64,000 bases of DNA from GCA-2683135 sp964507445 (lineage in GTDB: Bacteria; Planctomycetota; GCA-002687715), in contig CAZDQF010000019.1 of NCBI GenBank assembly GCA_964507445.1, forward strand, positions 39,585 to 103,584, written 5' to 3'. A program made the translations under genes and the position numbers. The notes under the pieces are model-generated. The model ran no database searches. It was not told the DNA's origin and saw only the letters and a list, made by a program, of their open reading frames with translations. Below are positions 1-7,980 of this stretch, piece by piece (within the stretch, counting starts at the first letter, position 1; every line of letters begins with the position of its first letter).

Positions 1-264
1 TTGAACCTGTTGACGGATCAGACCCTCCGGCCCATCGCCGAGCAACTGCACGTGTCACGGAAGGACCTCTACCGCTTGAAACAGGTGCTGGTGGCCCAGC
101 GTCGGCTGGCCGGTTTGCTCAAGACCAAGCGGCGTGCGTCGGTGGCCCAGTTCATGGGCCGGGACTACTTCAACGAGGCGTTGATGTTGTTCCGGATCAT
201 GAGCGAGGTGCAGGGACGGTACGAAGATGAGGTCGCTCAGTGGAGCGCGCGGATTCGATCCTGA
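1..264 (+). CDS. Poly(A) polymerase / CCA tRNA nucleotidyltransferase, C-terminal fragment
   Basis: This is the 3' end of a gene cut by the window edge; the TTG at position 1 is an internal codon, not a demonstrated start. The 87 visible residues are helical and basic, with a VLVAQRRL segment, a Lys/Arg-rich stretch and a YFNEALMLFRI segment. That order resembles the RNA-binding C-terminal part of PcnB-type nucleotidyltransferases from delta-proteobacteria and planctomycetes, as I recall the family. The catalytic head and HD regions lie outside the window. Its last 68 bases overlap the end of the convergent glycosyltransferase gene. The assignment rests on a short tail and is tentative. Confidence 0.55.
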   Translation: MNLLTDQTLRPIAEQLHVSRKDLYRLKQVLVAQRRLAGLLKTKRRASVAQFMGRDYFNEALMLFRIMSEVQGRYEDEVAQWSARIRS

Positions 265-1924
265 TCCCTCCACCCCCGGCCGACTCGATGAACGCTGCGC
301 CGAAGTCCCGAAACGCTGCCGGATCCGTGTCTCGCAGCCGTTCGCGGGCGTCCGTCAGGCGGCGCTTGATGTTGTCATGACCGAAACGGTGGAGGTCCAT
401 CACCATCCGCTTCAGTTCCTCCACCGTCTCGTCATCGTCCGGCTCTACGGAGACGGATAGGTCGACGCCGTAGGCGAGGGAGACGAGCAGCAGACCGGCT
501 CGGCAGCGTCGATCCTGGGGCATCCCCCGGGAGAAGGAGTCCACGGCCGGTTCGAAGTGCCCTGAGGCCAGGAAGCACTCACCTGCGAGCCCATGGGCTA
601 CGGTGGGGTCCGGTACCAACTCGGCCGATCGGAGGATCCACGGCAGCGCCTTATCGAACATGCCCATGCGGAAGAAGAGCTCGCCGCCCTTGAGCCAGGA
701 CGTGGCGCAGAGCGGCCACGCGTTCACCCTGTCGATCAGACGTCTGGCCGTCTTGGACCAGTCAGCCTCCGAGGCCGCCGTGTCGAGGAAGAGGTAGACC
801 ACTTCTTCCTCCTGTGGATGTTCCTGCAACAAGTTCCAGGCTGAGTCAGCGGCCTCGGAGTGTCGCCCCTGATGGTCAGCGGCCCGGATCCGACCCTTCC
901 GTGCCGCCAACTGGAACGGGAGTGGCCGTGACGGTGTGCCGGTCGCCACTCCGTCGTGCTCCAGGCACTCCTCGAACGCCGCTTCGGCTTCGCCCCACCG
1001 GTCGTTCAGGCTGAGGGCGCATCCGTGGGCGTACCAGATTCGGGCCGATCTCGGGTGGGTCCTCACCCCGTGGGTGGACACCTCGAGCGCCCGCTCTGAC
1101 TCACCTGCATGCTGGAGATCCAAGCTGTGGTGGGCGCAGATCTCATGGGCGGCGATGCATGGAGCACCCCCCGGTTGATCCTGGAGACGGAGCGCCTCGT
1201 AGGCACGAGCCATGCGCTCCTCCGCGTCATCCGCTCTGCCCTTCGCTGCTCGAAGGAACAGGGCGTACCGGTAATGGGCGTGGGGATCTTCCGGCGTGGC
1301 GTCCACCTGAAGCCGGTGTTGTTGTTCTGCTTCAGCGGACGTGGCGTGCCAGCGTGGTCCGGCCTGGAGAGTGGAGCGCCGCAGGATCTGGCCCGTCAGG
1401 TCTCCTACGCGCCCACGCTCCGATTCAGCTGCCTCGAGCACTGCGGGGAGGACCTGTTCGTCGATTCGGTAGCGCCAACGGATCAGCGGTTGATGGCGCC
1501 AGGCGCGGAGCTCCGAGGCGACCAGGGTCTCGCCGTTGGAGTCCTCCATTCGAAGCGGAATGAACGCGCCCATGCGATTGGGCCGCCTTGAGAGCTCGCG
1601 AAGCTCGCTGCCGGCTTCACGGCTGAGCGTCTCGTCAGGTTCAAGGGAGAGGACCCAATCCCCCGTCGCCGCCGTGAGCGCCAGGTTGCGGGCCGCGGCC
1701 AGGTCTCCGTCCCAGGGCCGTTCGATGACCGTGGCTCCATGGGCCGCGGCCACCTCCCGTGTGGCGTCGGACGAGCCCATGTCCACGATGACGATCTGGT
1801 CCACCCAACCCTCGCTGGATTGGAGGCATCGGTCGAGCACGGTCGCGTTGTCTCTGGCGATCATGCAGAGAGAGATGAGCGGTTGATGGCTTACCACGCT
1901 GCTTCCCTTCTGTGTCCCCGGCAT
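197..1924 (-). CDS. Family 2 glycosyltransferase with TPR-rich C-terminal region
   Basis: The N-terminus has a GT2 (GT-A fold) signature: PLISLCMIARDN, then the strand IVIVDMGSSDATREVA and an LEPDETL segment in the position of the DXD-type metal/nucleotide site. Residues from about 220 onward are helical repeats with TPR spacing, including a motif around WYAHGCALSLNDRWGEAEAAF. The protein is probably cytoplasmic. It is the last gene of the minus-strand filament operon (fliD, fliS, fliT-like, small axial protein), starting 11 bases after the axial gene stops. This position suggests a role in glycosylating flagellin or another filament protein, which is an inference from context. A GTG a few codons inside the first ATG is an alternative start. 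Confidence 0.8.
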   Translation of the reverse strand: MPGTQKGSSVVSHQPLISLCMIARDNATVLDRCLQSSEGWVDQIVIVDMGSSDATREVAAAHGATVIERPWDGDLAAARNLALTAATGDWVLSLEPDETLSREAGSELRELSRRPNRMGAFIPLRMEDSNGETLVASELRAWRHQPLIRWRYRIDEQVLPAVLEAAESERGRVGDLTGQILRRSTLQAGPRWHATSAEAEQQHRLQVDATPEDPHAHYRYALFLRAAKGRADDAEERMARAYEALRLQDQPGGAPCIAAHEICAHHSLDLQHAGESERALEVSTHGVRTHPRSARIWYAHGCALSLNDRWGEAEAAFEECLEHDGVATGTPSRPLPFQLAARKGRIRAADHQGRHSEAADSAWNLLQEHPQEEEVVYLFLDTAASEADWSKTARRLIDRVNAWPLCATSWLKGGELFFRMGMFDKALPWILRSAELVPDPTVAHGLAGECFLASGHFEPAVDSFSRGMPQDRRCRAGLLLVSLAYGVDLSVSVEPDDDETVEELKRMVMDLHRFGHDNIKRRLTDARERLRDTDPAAFRDFGAAFIESAGGGGIRIESARSTERPHLRTVPAPRS

Positions 1925-1935
1925 GGCCGGGCGTC

Positions 1936-2190
1936 CTACCCCCGTAGGTCGATCAGTTCGCCGACGGTGGAGTCGACGCGGCGGAACATGGCCGCGTTGG
2001 CGGTCACCGTGTGCTTGGCGATGATGGACTGGATGATGTCTGATGTGAGTGAGTCGTGAACCGTGTCGGTGGTCACGGTCGAGGCTCCTCGGTCCCGGGG
2101 GAGCCGATGTGCGATGGAATCTGCCGATCGTTCCAGTTGTGCAAACCCCGAGCGGATGCCCGAGGTCGCCGTTTGCAGCGCCTCGATCAT
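1936..2190 (-). CDS. Small flagellar axial-like protein (rod/hook termini only)
   Basis: This 84-residue protein looks like the two ends of a rod/hook/HAP protein joined together. The N-terminus MIEALQTATSGIRSGFAQL resembles the amphipathic N-terminal helix of axial proteins. The C-terminus DIIQSIIAKHTVTANAAMF...STVGELIDL resembles the Flg_bbr_C helix of FlgE/FlgG. No middle domain is present. The start is an ATG preceded by GGAG. It lies between the fliT-like gene and the glycosyltransferase in the fliD operon. It could be a small structural adaptor or cap-junction piece, or a regulator exported through the apparatus. The axial resemblance is clear, but the exact role is unknown. Confidence 0.65.
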   Translation of the reverse strand: MIEALQTATSGIRSGFAQLERSADSIAHRLPRDRGASTVTTDTVHDSLTSDIIQSIIAKHTVTANAAMFRRVDSTVGELIDLRG

Positions 2191-2270
2191 GGAGTCACTC
2201 CTGCTCTCACTTTCGGCTGAGCGCTCCTCGGAACTGGAGCCCGGCCGCTCCCGGAAACACCCGGACAGGC

Positions 2271-2645
2271 TCAGGTTTCGCGGTCGAATCGAGCCGTGTT
2301 GGCGGGGGGATGAGGCAACTTCGACGCCTTCAGGCGTATGCGGGATTGCCGCACTCGGTGGATCTCGAGCTCCGTGACTCGCATCTCCTCCGTCAGCCGC
2401 TCCATGACCTGTCGGTTGGAGGAGGTGATCTGCTCGATGAGGGCCCGCGCTTCGTCAGAGAGGGCGCTGTTCGAATCCCCTCCTGAGGTCAGACCTGCGA
2501 CCAGGGTCTCGGTCTCCGCGGCCAACCGCGCGACGCGCTCCAGGTCGCCGTCTTCGATGGCCACCAGGACCAGACGGGACACGTCTCGTAGCCGGGCCAA
2601 GGCTGCCCAGATCGCCGGCGGTGTCTCAACTGCAGATGACGGCAT
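2271..2645 (-). CDS. FliT-like flagellar chaperone (putative)
   Basis: This 124-residue, wholly helical protein has heptad-like stretches, for example LARLRDVSRLVLVAIEDGDL and EEMRVTELEIHRVRQSRIRL. Its start overlaps the last 20 bases of fliS, so the two are translationally coupled. Small helical proteins directly after fliS are usually FliT, the export chaperone for the filament cap FliD, and fliD is two genes upstream here. Sequence identity to known FliT is not obvious by eye, so the name rests mainly on size, helical character and position. FlgN-like is the alternative. Confidence 0.5.
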   Translation of the reverse strand: MPSSAVETPPAIWAALARLRDVSRLVLVAIEDGDLERVARLAAETETLVAGLTSGGDSNSALSDEARALIEQITSSNRQVMERLTEEMRVTELEIHRVRQSRIRLKASKLPHPPANTARFDRET

Positions 2646-3003
2646 CCCAGCCCTCCTTGAGCGTGCTGATCACCTCCCTGGCCTGGGTCAGCGGCGCTGC
2701 CGTCCGCTCCCGGTTCGCCAGGATCATCTGGTCCTGGACGAAGCCGTAGAGCCGGTCCAGGTTCTCGCCGATCTCACCGCCCTTCTCCCGGTCGAGAGAG
2801 GATCGCAGCTCGCCGATGACCGCGAAGGCCTTGCTGATCGCTTCGCCGCATCCGGCGATGTCCTCGGCTTCGAGGGCGTGGAGCGCGCGGTCCATGTATC
2901 GAAGCGCCCCCTCATAGAGCAGCACCACCAGCTTCTCCTTGGAAGCCGTCAGCACCGCCTGCTGCCGGTAGGCTTTGGCCGCGTTGGTCTGGGTCGACGT
3001 CAC
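2626..3003 (-). CDS. fliS: Flagellin export chaperone FliS
   Basis: FliS binds the C-terminus of flagellin in the cytoplasm and keeps it unpolymerised for export. The family hallmarks are present: an N-terminal AYRQQAVLTAS segment, KLVVLLYEGALRYMDRA, and a following four-helix bundle with ELRSSLDREKGGEIGENLDRL. Length (about 125 residues) is normal. I place the start at the GTG at 3003 because an AGGGAG sits just upstream; a TTG at 3027 would add eight residues. The gene follows fliD after 28 bases. Confidence 0.93.
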   Translation of the reverse strand: MTSTQTNAAKAYRQQAVLTASKEKLVVLLYEGALRYMDRALHALEAEDIAGCGEAISKAFAVIGELRSSLDREKGGEIGENLDRLYGFVQDQMILANRERTAAPLTQAREVISTLKEGWDAVICS

Positions 3004-3031
3004 CTCGTTCTCCCTGTCCGAGTTCAAGTCA

Positions 3032-4399
3032 CTACTGTCCGAGGAGGGCGTTGGATAGGGCCGCCCCCTGAGCCTGGAACGAAGACACGAGGGTCTCCAT
3101 GGAAGCGAACCGATTCACCAGGCGTTGCTCATAACGATCCAGGCGGTCTTCCAGGTCCGCGATGCGATCGTCGATGTTCTCCTTGCGAGACTCGATGCCG
3201 TCCCGGCGAGCCTGGATGATCCCGTCTACAGGATCTGTCAGGGTGTCCGCCAGGTTCTTGAAGGTCTCGGCGACGCCGTCCGTGGTGTTGGCGAACAGCG
3301 ACAGCACCCCCGCCAGGTCGTCCGCGATGGCGTCGTCCAGGTCGCCGGAGTCGATGCTCAGGTTGCCGTCAGAACCGGAGGTCACCCCGATAGCGGCCAG
3401 GGTGGCGTAGAGGCTCCCGGTGGATGACGCCTCCGTGTTGAGGGCCGTCCGTAGCTGACCGGCGATGCCCCGGAGTCCGGAATCTCCGAACAGCACGGCG
3501 TTGGTCTGCCCCGACTCATCCACCTGGCCCTGCCCATGGATGATGTCCATGATGCTGTTGTAGGCGTCGACGAACTCCTGGATGTTGTTCTTGATCCCCT
3601 CCGTGTCCGTCTCCACCGTCACCTGCGCGTTGTTGAGCGTGGTCTGAAGGTCCAGAGTCAGCCCTTGCACCGCGTCCGTGATCTTGTTGCTGGGACGATA
3701 GACGTCGAGGCCGTTGATCTGGACGTGCGAGTCCTCGGCAGCCTGAAGGCGCGAGGCCACCGGGTCGTCGATGTTGAACAACGTCGGGTTCGTGGTCGTG
3801 AACCCGGTCAGGTCCACGGCGAAGCTGTTCGCGACCCCGGTCTCGTCACTGGACAGCACCAGCTGGTAAGGGTCGGTGCTGGTGCCGTTGTTGATGATGG
3901 TGGCTGTGACCGGAGCTCCCGAGGCGTTGATGGCGTCTCGGACATCCTGGAGGGTGTTGGTGGGGTTGGCGCTCAGGTCCACGGTGTGGACGTCCGTCCC
4001 GACCGTGATCGTGAACGTGCCCGAGCCGATGTCCGTGGTGTCCTGATCGGCGAAGCCGCCTGTTGCGCGGCTCTCCGCCTTGGCCAGGTTGAGGACAGAG
4101 ATGTCGTAGGTTCCGGCGACGGCGTCTCCGCCGGCGGAGACGCCGAGGTGCTCGTTGGAGGAGGTGGCGGTGAAGGCGCCGATCTCCTGGGGCGTGTCCA
4201 CGGCCTCCGCCTTGGTGCGGAGGTCATCCAGCAGCGTCTTCAGCTGGGAGTAGATGCCGTCTTGTTGGGAGAGGACCTGCTTCTTGTTCTGGAGGCGCAG
4301 GATCGGGATGCGCTCGACGTTCATGAGCGCGTCGATGATCGCTCGGGTGTCCATGCCCGATGCGAGCCCTCCGAACGTGATCTGACTACCGACTTGCAT
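3032..4399 (-). CDS. fliD: Flagellar filament capping protein FliD (HAP2)
   Basis: FliD forms the distal cap under which flagellin monomers fold. The N-terminus (ITFGGLASGMDTRAIIDALM) and the segment LQNKKQVLSQQDGIYSQLKT are the conserved D0 region. The C-terminus has the coiled helix NIDDRIADLEDRLDRYEQRL followed by VNRFASMETLVSSFQAQGA. The middle is a variable beta-rich domain. Length (455) is typical. The start is supported by a strong GGGAGGAG before the ATG. It lies downstream of flagellin, separated from it by a hairpin that may limit read-through. Confidence 0.96.
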   Translation of the reverse strand: MQVGSQITFGGLASGMDTRAIIDALMNVERIPILRLQNKKQVLSQQDGIYSQLKTLLDDLRTKAEAVDTPQEIGAFTATSSNEHLGVSAGGDAVAGTYDISVLNLAKAESRATGGFADQDTTDIGSGTFTITVGTDVHTVDLSANPTNTLQDVRDAINASGAPVTATIINNGTSTDPYQLVLSSDETGVANSFAVDLTGFTTTNPTLFNIDDPVASRLQAAEDSHVQINGLDVYRPSNKITDAVQGLTLDLQTTLNNAQVTVETDTEGIKNNIQEFVDAYNSIMDIIHGQGQVDESGQTNAVLFGDSGLRGIAGQLRTALNTEASSTGSLYATLAAIGVTSGSDGNLSIDSGDLDDAIADDLAGVLSLFANTTDGVAETFKNLADTLTDPVDGIIQARRDGIESRKENIDDRIADLEDRLDRYEQRLVNRFASMETLVSSFQAQGAALSNALLGQ

Positions 4400-4506
4400 G
4401 ATGCTCCTCCCTTGGCGGGTTTCTCTTCTCCCTCAGGCCCGGTCGTTCGCCGGGGATTCCCCTGCTTCGTTTCTCTTCGGCTGTAGGCAGGGGTGCAAAA
4501 GAGGCA

Positions 4507-4535
4507 GAAGCGGCGGACCTTTTGCCCGCCGCTTC
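4507..4535 (-). terminator. Intrinsic-terminator-like hairpin after flagellin
   Basis: A perfect 10-bp inverted repeat (GAAGCGGCGG, 9-nt loop, CCGCCGCTTC) lies 22 bases beyond the flagellin stop. Reading on the minus strand, the stem is followed by TGCCTCTTTTGC, a weak T tract. This fits a partial terminator that lets flagellin be made in excess of the downstream fliD operon. Confidence 0.65.
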
Positions 4536-4557
4536 GCCATCATCGCGCTGGGCTGGA

Positions 4558-5400
4558 TCAGCCCTGCAGCAGGGACAACGCCGCCTGGGGCTGGACGTTG
4601 GCCTGGGCGAGGACCGAGATCGCCGCCTGCTGGAGGATGGTGTTCTTGGTCAGCATGGCGCTCTCCGAGGCCACGTCCACGTCACGGATGCGTGACTCGG
4701 CGGCGCTGAGGTTCTCCGAGGAGACCTGCAGCATGGAGATGACGCTGTCCAGACGGTTCTGGGCGGCGCCCAGGTCGCCGCGCATGCTGGACACGGAGTT
4801 GATGGCGGTGTCCAGGGTGGTGATGGCGAGGTTCTGGTTTCCGGTGGAGCCGATGTTGAGCGCGGCGCCGGCGGACGCGAACAGGGTCGCGGTGGTGGCG
4901 TCCATCATGGCGATGTCCAGGGTGTCCGTCCCGGCCGTGGTGCCGGCGCCAACCTGCAAGGTGATGGGGCCCGCGGCGGTGCCGTCCAGCAGCTTGATGG
5001 TGTTGAAGTCGGCCTGACTGGAGGTCCGGTCGATCTCGGACACCAGGGCCTGGAACTCGGCGTCCAGGGCGTCCTGATCCGCGGCCGCGGTGGTGCCGTT
5101 GGCGGCCTGGACCGCCAGCTCACGCATCCGGACGAGCATGGAGTTGATCTCATCCAGGGAGCCCTCGGCGGTCTGGACGAGGCTGATGCCGTCCTGGGCG
5201 TTGCGGCTGGCCTGGTCGAGCGACCGGATGCGAGCACGCAGGCGCTCGGAGATGGCGAGGCCGGCGGCGTCGTCCGCGGCGGTCGAGATGCGGAGGCCCG
5301 TGCTGAGGCGACGGAAGTTGCTGTTCAGGTCGCCGGTGGCCCTGGAGAGGCTGCGCTGCGCCGTGAGTGAAGCGATGTTGGTGTTAACCCGGAGTCCCAT
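4558..5400 (-). CDS. fliC: Flagellin
   Basis: This is the filament subunit, exported by the flagellar type III system. The conserved D0/D1 ends are intact. The N-terminus has MGLRVNTNIASLTAQRSL, RLSTGLRISTAADDAAGLAI and NAQDGISLVQTAEGSLDEIN. The C-terminus has SSENLSAAESRIRDVDVASE and TILQQAAISVLAQANVQPQA, ending in LLQG. The variable centre is short, so the 280-residue protein is on the small side. An AGGAG precedes the ATG. The promoter in the 278-bp gap upstream could not be identified with confidence. Serine/threonine-rich central sequence plus a nearby glycosyltransferase makes glycosylation plausible. Confidence 0.97.
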   Translation of the reverse strand: MGLRVNTNIASLTAQRSLSRATGDLNSNFRRLSTGLRISTAADDAAGLAISERLRARIRSLDQASRNAQDGISLVQTAEGSLDEINSMLVRMRELAVQAANGTTAAADQDALDAEFQALVSEIDRTSSQADFNTIKLLDGTAAGPITLQVGAGTTAGTDTLDIAMMDATTATLFASAGAALNIGSTGNQNLAITTLDTAINSVSSMRGDLGAAQNRLDSVISMLQVSSENLSAAESRIRDVDVASESAMLTKNTILQQAAISVLAQANVQPQAALSLLQG

Positions 5401-5678
5401 GTCTTATCTCCTGAGAAGAGTGAATTCCTGTGAGCGCCTGCCGGCTCGTTGCGTCCGGCGTCGCTTGCCACGGGTCTTGTAGGACGTCCGGTGGAGGACT
5501 TGAGACGGCAATGGGACGATCCCCCGAATCGTCGCGCTCTGCGACAGCCCAGGGGCTCAGAACCGATCCCGGTGGATTGTTTTCAGTCACCTGTCGGATT
5601 CGACGATAGGTGGGGTGACGCAAGATCCGTCAAGCCGTTCGAGCGGGGGCGTTAACTGGAAAGCAACCGGGAAGTCTC
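5401..5678. promoter_or_regulatory. Divergent intergenic region between flagellin and the FleQ-like regulator
   Basis: This gap must hold the promoters for flagellin (leftward) and the regulator (rightward). I searched by eye for sigma-54 (GG-N10-GC) and sigma-28 (TAAA-N15-GCCGATAA) patterns and found no convincing match. Two small inverted repeats are visible: ACGAT at 5516-5520 with ATCGT at 5528-5532, and GTCGC at 5531-5535 with GCGAC at 5541-5545. They could be operator elements, but that is only a guess. Confidence 0.4.
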
Positions 5679-7076
5679 ATGTCCAACAAGAACTCCATCC
5701 TCATAGTGGAACCCCAAGCCGATTTGCGGCAAGAACTTATGGAATCGCTCAATGCTGAGGGGTTCCGCGTGGTGAGCGCCGGCGATCTGCAAACCGCCCG
5801 GCGACTCCTGTCCTCCCAGCCCGTGGATGCCGTGGTCACCGAGCTCCGTCTCCCTGATGGGGGCGGGCTGGACCTGATCCGTGAGGTGTCCCGACGCCCC
5901 GACGCCCCGGTCGTGGCCGCCATCTCCGATTATCCCGACACCCGGGAGGTCGTGGAGGCCATGCGGTGCGGCGCCTTGGACGTGGTGGAGAAGCCCGTCT
6001 ACGTGGAGCGGCTGACGCATCTGATCCAATCCGGGCTGGACGCTCGTAAGGGCGCCAACCAGAAGAAGGCCCCAGCTGTTGATCAACTGTCGCGGCCCCC
6101 CATCGTCGGGGACAGCCCGGAGCTGCAGAAGGTCATGGATCATATCGACCGGGTCTCTCGGACGCCGGGGACCACGGTCCTGATCCAGGGTGAGAGCGGC
6201 ACCGGCAAGGAGCTGGTCGCCCGAGCGGTCCACTTCGACGGGGATCGTCGCAATCGTCCGTTCATGGCCATCAACTGCGCCGCGCTCAACGAGAGCATCC
6301 TCGAGGCGGAGCTGTTTGGTTACGAGAAGGGCGCCTTCACCGGCGCCAACACCACCGGCAAGAAGGGCCTGTTCGAGGCCGCTGATGGGGGGACCGTCTT
6401 CCTTGACGAGATCGGTGAGATGTCTCAGCCCTTGCAGGCGAAGCTGCTGAGGGTCCTGCAGGAGAACAGCTTCAAGCGGGTCGGCGGCGTTCACGATGTC
6501 CACGTGGACATCCGGGTCATCGCCGCCACCAACCGGGACCTGTGGGAAGAGGTCACCGCCGGTCGCTTCCGCAAGGACTTCTACTTCCGGCTGAACGTCA
6601 TGCCCATCCGGGTCCCGTCCCTGCGCGAGCGCAGACAGGATATCCCGGAGCTGGCGAGCTATTTCCTGGAGCGCTTCGCGGAGTCTCTGAGGAAGAACAT
6701 CAGCGGGCTGTCGGACGACGCCCAGCGCGTGCTGCTCGACCATGCCTGGCCGGGGAACGTGCGTGAGCTGCGTAACGTCTGTGAGTACGCGGTGATCGTC
6801 TGCGACGGCAGCATGATCGAGCCCCGTCACCTGGCGTTGTCGGAGCTGCCCATGGAGTCCGTGGGTGTGGAAGATGACGGCGGCATGGTGCTTCCCCTGA
6901 AGGACTGGTCCATCCGGTCCATGGAAGAAGAGTTGATTCGCATGGTGCTCTCAGAGACGCGTTTCAACATCACGCGAGCCGCCCGAGAGCTCGGGATCAA
7001 CCGCAGCACGCTCTACAACAAGATGCGTGACTACGGGCTGTCCCGGGATCGTGGGGAAGTTCGGCAGAGCGTCTGA
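5679..7076 (+). CDS. Sigma-54-dependent activator with degenerate receiver (FleQ/FlrA-like)
   Basis: This is an NtrC-family transcription activator of 465 residues. The receiver (1-120) is degenerate: the acidic pair is E11-P12 and the phosphoacceptor position is Glu55 (TELRLP), while Lys105 is kept. The AAA+ domain has Walker A GESGTGKE (171-178), the sigma-54 contact loop GAFTGA (218-223) and Walker B around D243-E244. A Fis-type helix-turn-helix (NITRAARELGINRSTLYNKM) is at the C-terminus. It probably works without phosphorylation, as FleQ and FlrA do. It is transcribed divergently from flagellin and lies just upstream of the flagellar operon that starts with a sigma-54 promoter, so it is the likely master activator. 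This last point is inferred. Confidence 0.9.
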   Translation: MSNKNSILIVEPQADLRQELMESLNAEGFRVVSAGDLQTARRLLSSQPVDAVVTELRLPDGGGLDLIREVSRRPDAPVVAAISDYPDTREVVEAMRCGALDVVEKPVYVERLTHLIQSGLDARKGANQKKAPAVDQLSRPPIVGDSPELQKVMDHIDRVSRTPGTTVLIQGESGTGKELVARAVHFDGDRRNRPFMAINCAALNESILEAELFGYEKGAFTGANTTGKKGLFEAADGGTVFLDEIGEMSQPLQAKLLRVLQENSFKRVGGVHDVHVDIRVIAATNRDLWEEVTAGRFRKDFYFRLNVMPIRVPSLRERRQDIPELASYFLERFAESLRKNISGLSDDAQRVLLDHAWPGNVRELRNVCEYAVIVCDGSMIEPRHLALSELPMESVGVEDDGGMVLPLKDWSIRSMEEELIRMVLSETRFNITRAARELGINRSTLYNKMRDYGLSRDRGEVRQSV

Positions 7077-7170
7077 ACTTCCGACGCCTGATCCCTGACG
7101 CCGGCGCGATTGCGGTCTCTCTCTGCCCTGAGAGGACCGGGATCGTCGCGGAAGCCGACGCTCTCTGATC

Positions 7171-7186
7171 GGGCACGCCCCTTGCT
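7171..7186 (+). promoter_or_regulatory. Sigma-54 promoter of the large flagellar operon
   Basis: The sequence GGGCACGCCCCTTGCT matches the sigma-54 consensus TGGCACG-N4-TTGCW at all but the first base, with the exact GG-N10-GC spacing (GG 7172-7173, GC 7184-7185). The predicted transcript start is near 7197, about 43 bases before the first gene. Two NtrC-family activators with GAFTGA loops are encoded on either side. Confidence 0.85.
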
Positions 7187-7239
7187 CCATACAGACACGG
7201 GAGAGCCTACGGCCTCTTCATGACGGGTTTCACGACACC

Positions 7240-7980
7240 ATGACACCGGACAACACCACAATCGAACAACCAGCGGACACCGAGAGCGCAGCGGACGCCG
7301 CGGCGCGTCCGACTCCGTCCGTTCGCCAGTGGATCAGCGGTGTGCCGACGCGGGATCGTGGCCTGGTGGTCATCGGCGGAGCGGTCGGGCTGGTGCTGGC
7401 CGCGGTCGTCTCCTGGGTCTTCGGCGGCGGAGAAACGCCGGCGGACCCTGTCCCGCAGGAGCCGGTCGCGGAGGCCGAAGCCCCTCAGGTGTCGCCGCCA
7501 CAGGTGGGATTGACCCCTGGGGAGTACCTTGCCCTGGGGAGGGGCGCGGTCAAAGAGGGGAGACTGCAGCAAGCCCGGGAACACCTGGAGCGCGGTCTCG
7601 AAGCGCGGCCCGAAGACCCCATGCTGCGAGCGGAGCTCTGCGCCACCAGATCCGATGTGGCGGAGCGGCTGGGAGAGCGGGGCGTCGCTGAGCTGTACCG
7701 GGAGAAGGCCGCGGCCCTCATGAGCGGCCTCGACGACGCGTCCCTGTCCGTGTTCACGGCCGCGGAGGCGGAGCTGGCGAGGGGTGACTTCCGGGCCGCG
7801 AGGCGAACCCTGCACGCCCTGGCTCTCTCTGGCGGTCATGGAACCGTCGCTGCGCAGGGGCTCAGAGCGGAGGCTCAGCGTCGCCTCGCCCGGGCCTATC
7901 AGGCCGAGTTCGAGGCGTCCCGCGGGGCGCCTCTCGACCAGATCAAGAACGTCGCAGTGTTCGGGGAGGGAGTCCGTTGA
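7240..7980 (+). CDS. Membrane-anchored TPR protein
   Basis: This 246-residue protein has a short acidic cytoplasmic N-terminus, one transmembrane helix at about 41-61 (GLVVIGGAVGLVLAAVVSWV), then a Pro-rich linker and helical repeats of TPR type, including LALGRGAVKEGRLQQAREHL. It is the first gene of the sigma-54-driven flagellar operon and its stop overlaps the TTG start of the next gene. No named family was recognised. Its place ahead of the regulators and basal-body genes suggests an envelope component of the motor or its assembly. Confidence 0.75.
   Translation: MTPDNTTIEQPADTESAADAAARPTPSVRQWISGVPTRDRGLVVIGGAVGLVLAAVVSWVFGGGETPADPVPQEPVAEAEAPQVSPPQVGLTPGEYLALGRGAVKEGRLQQAREHLERGLEARPEDPMLRAELCATRSDVAERLGERGVAELYREKAAALMSGLDDASLSVFTAAEAELARGDFRAARRTLHALALSGGHGTVAAQGLRAEAQRRLARAYQAEFEASRGAPLDQIKNVAVFGEGVR

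Noticed and set aside
2461..2480. A tRNA-like T-arm (GTTCGAATCC)
   Set aside because: It lies inside the FliT-like gene and no acceptor, D or anticodon stems fit around it.
5535..5551. A sigma-54 site for flagellin on the minus strand
   Set aside because: GG-N10-GC spacing is present, but the bases around it do not match the consensus.
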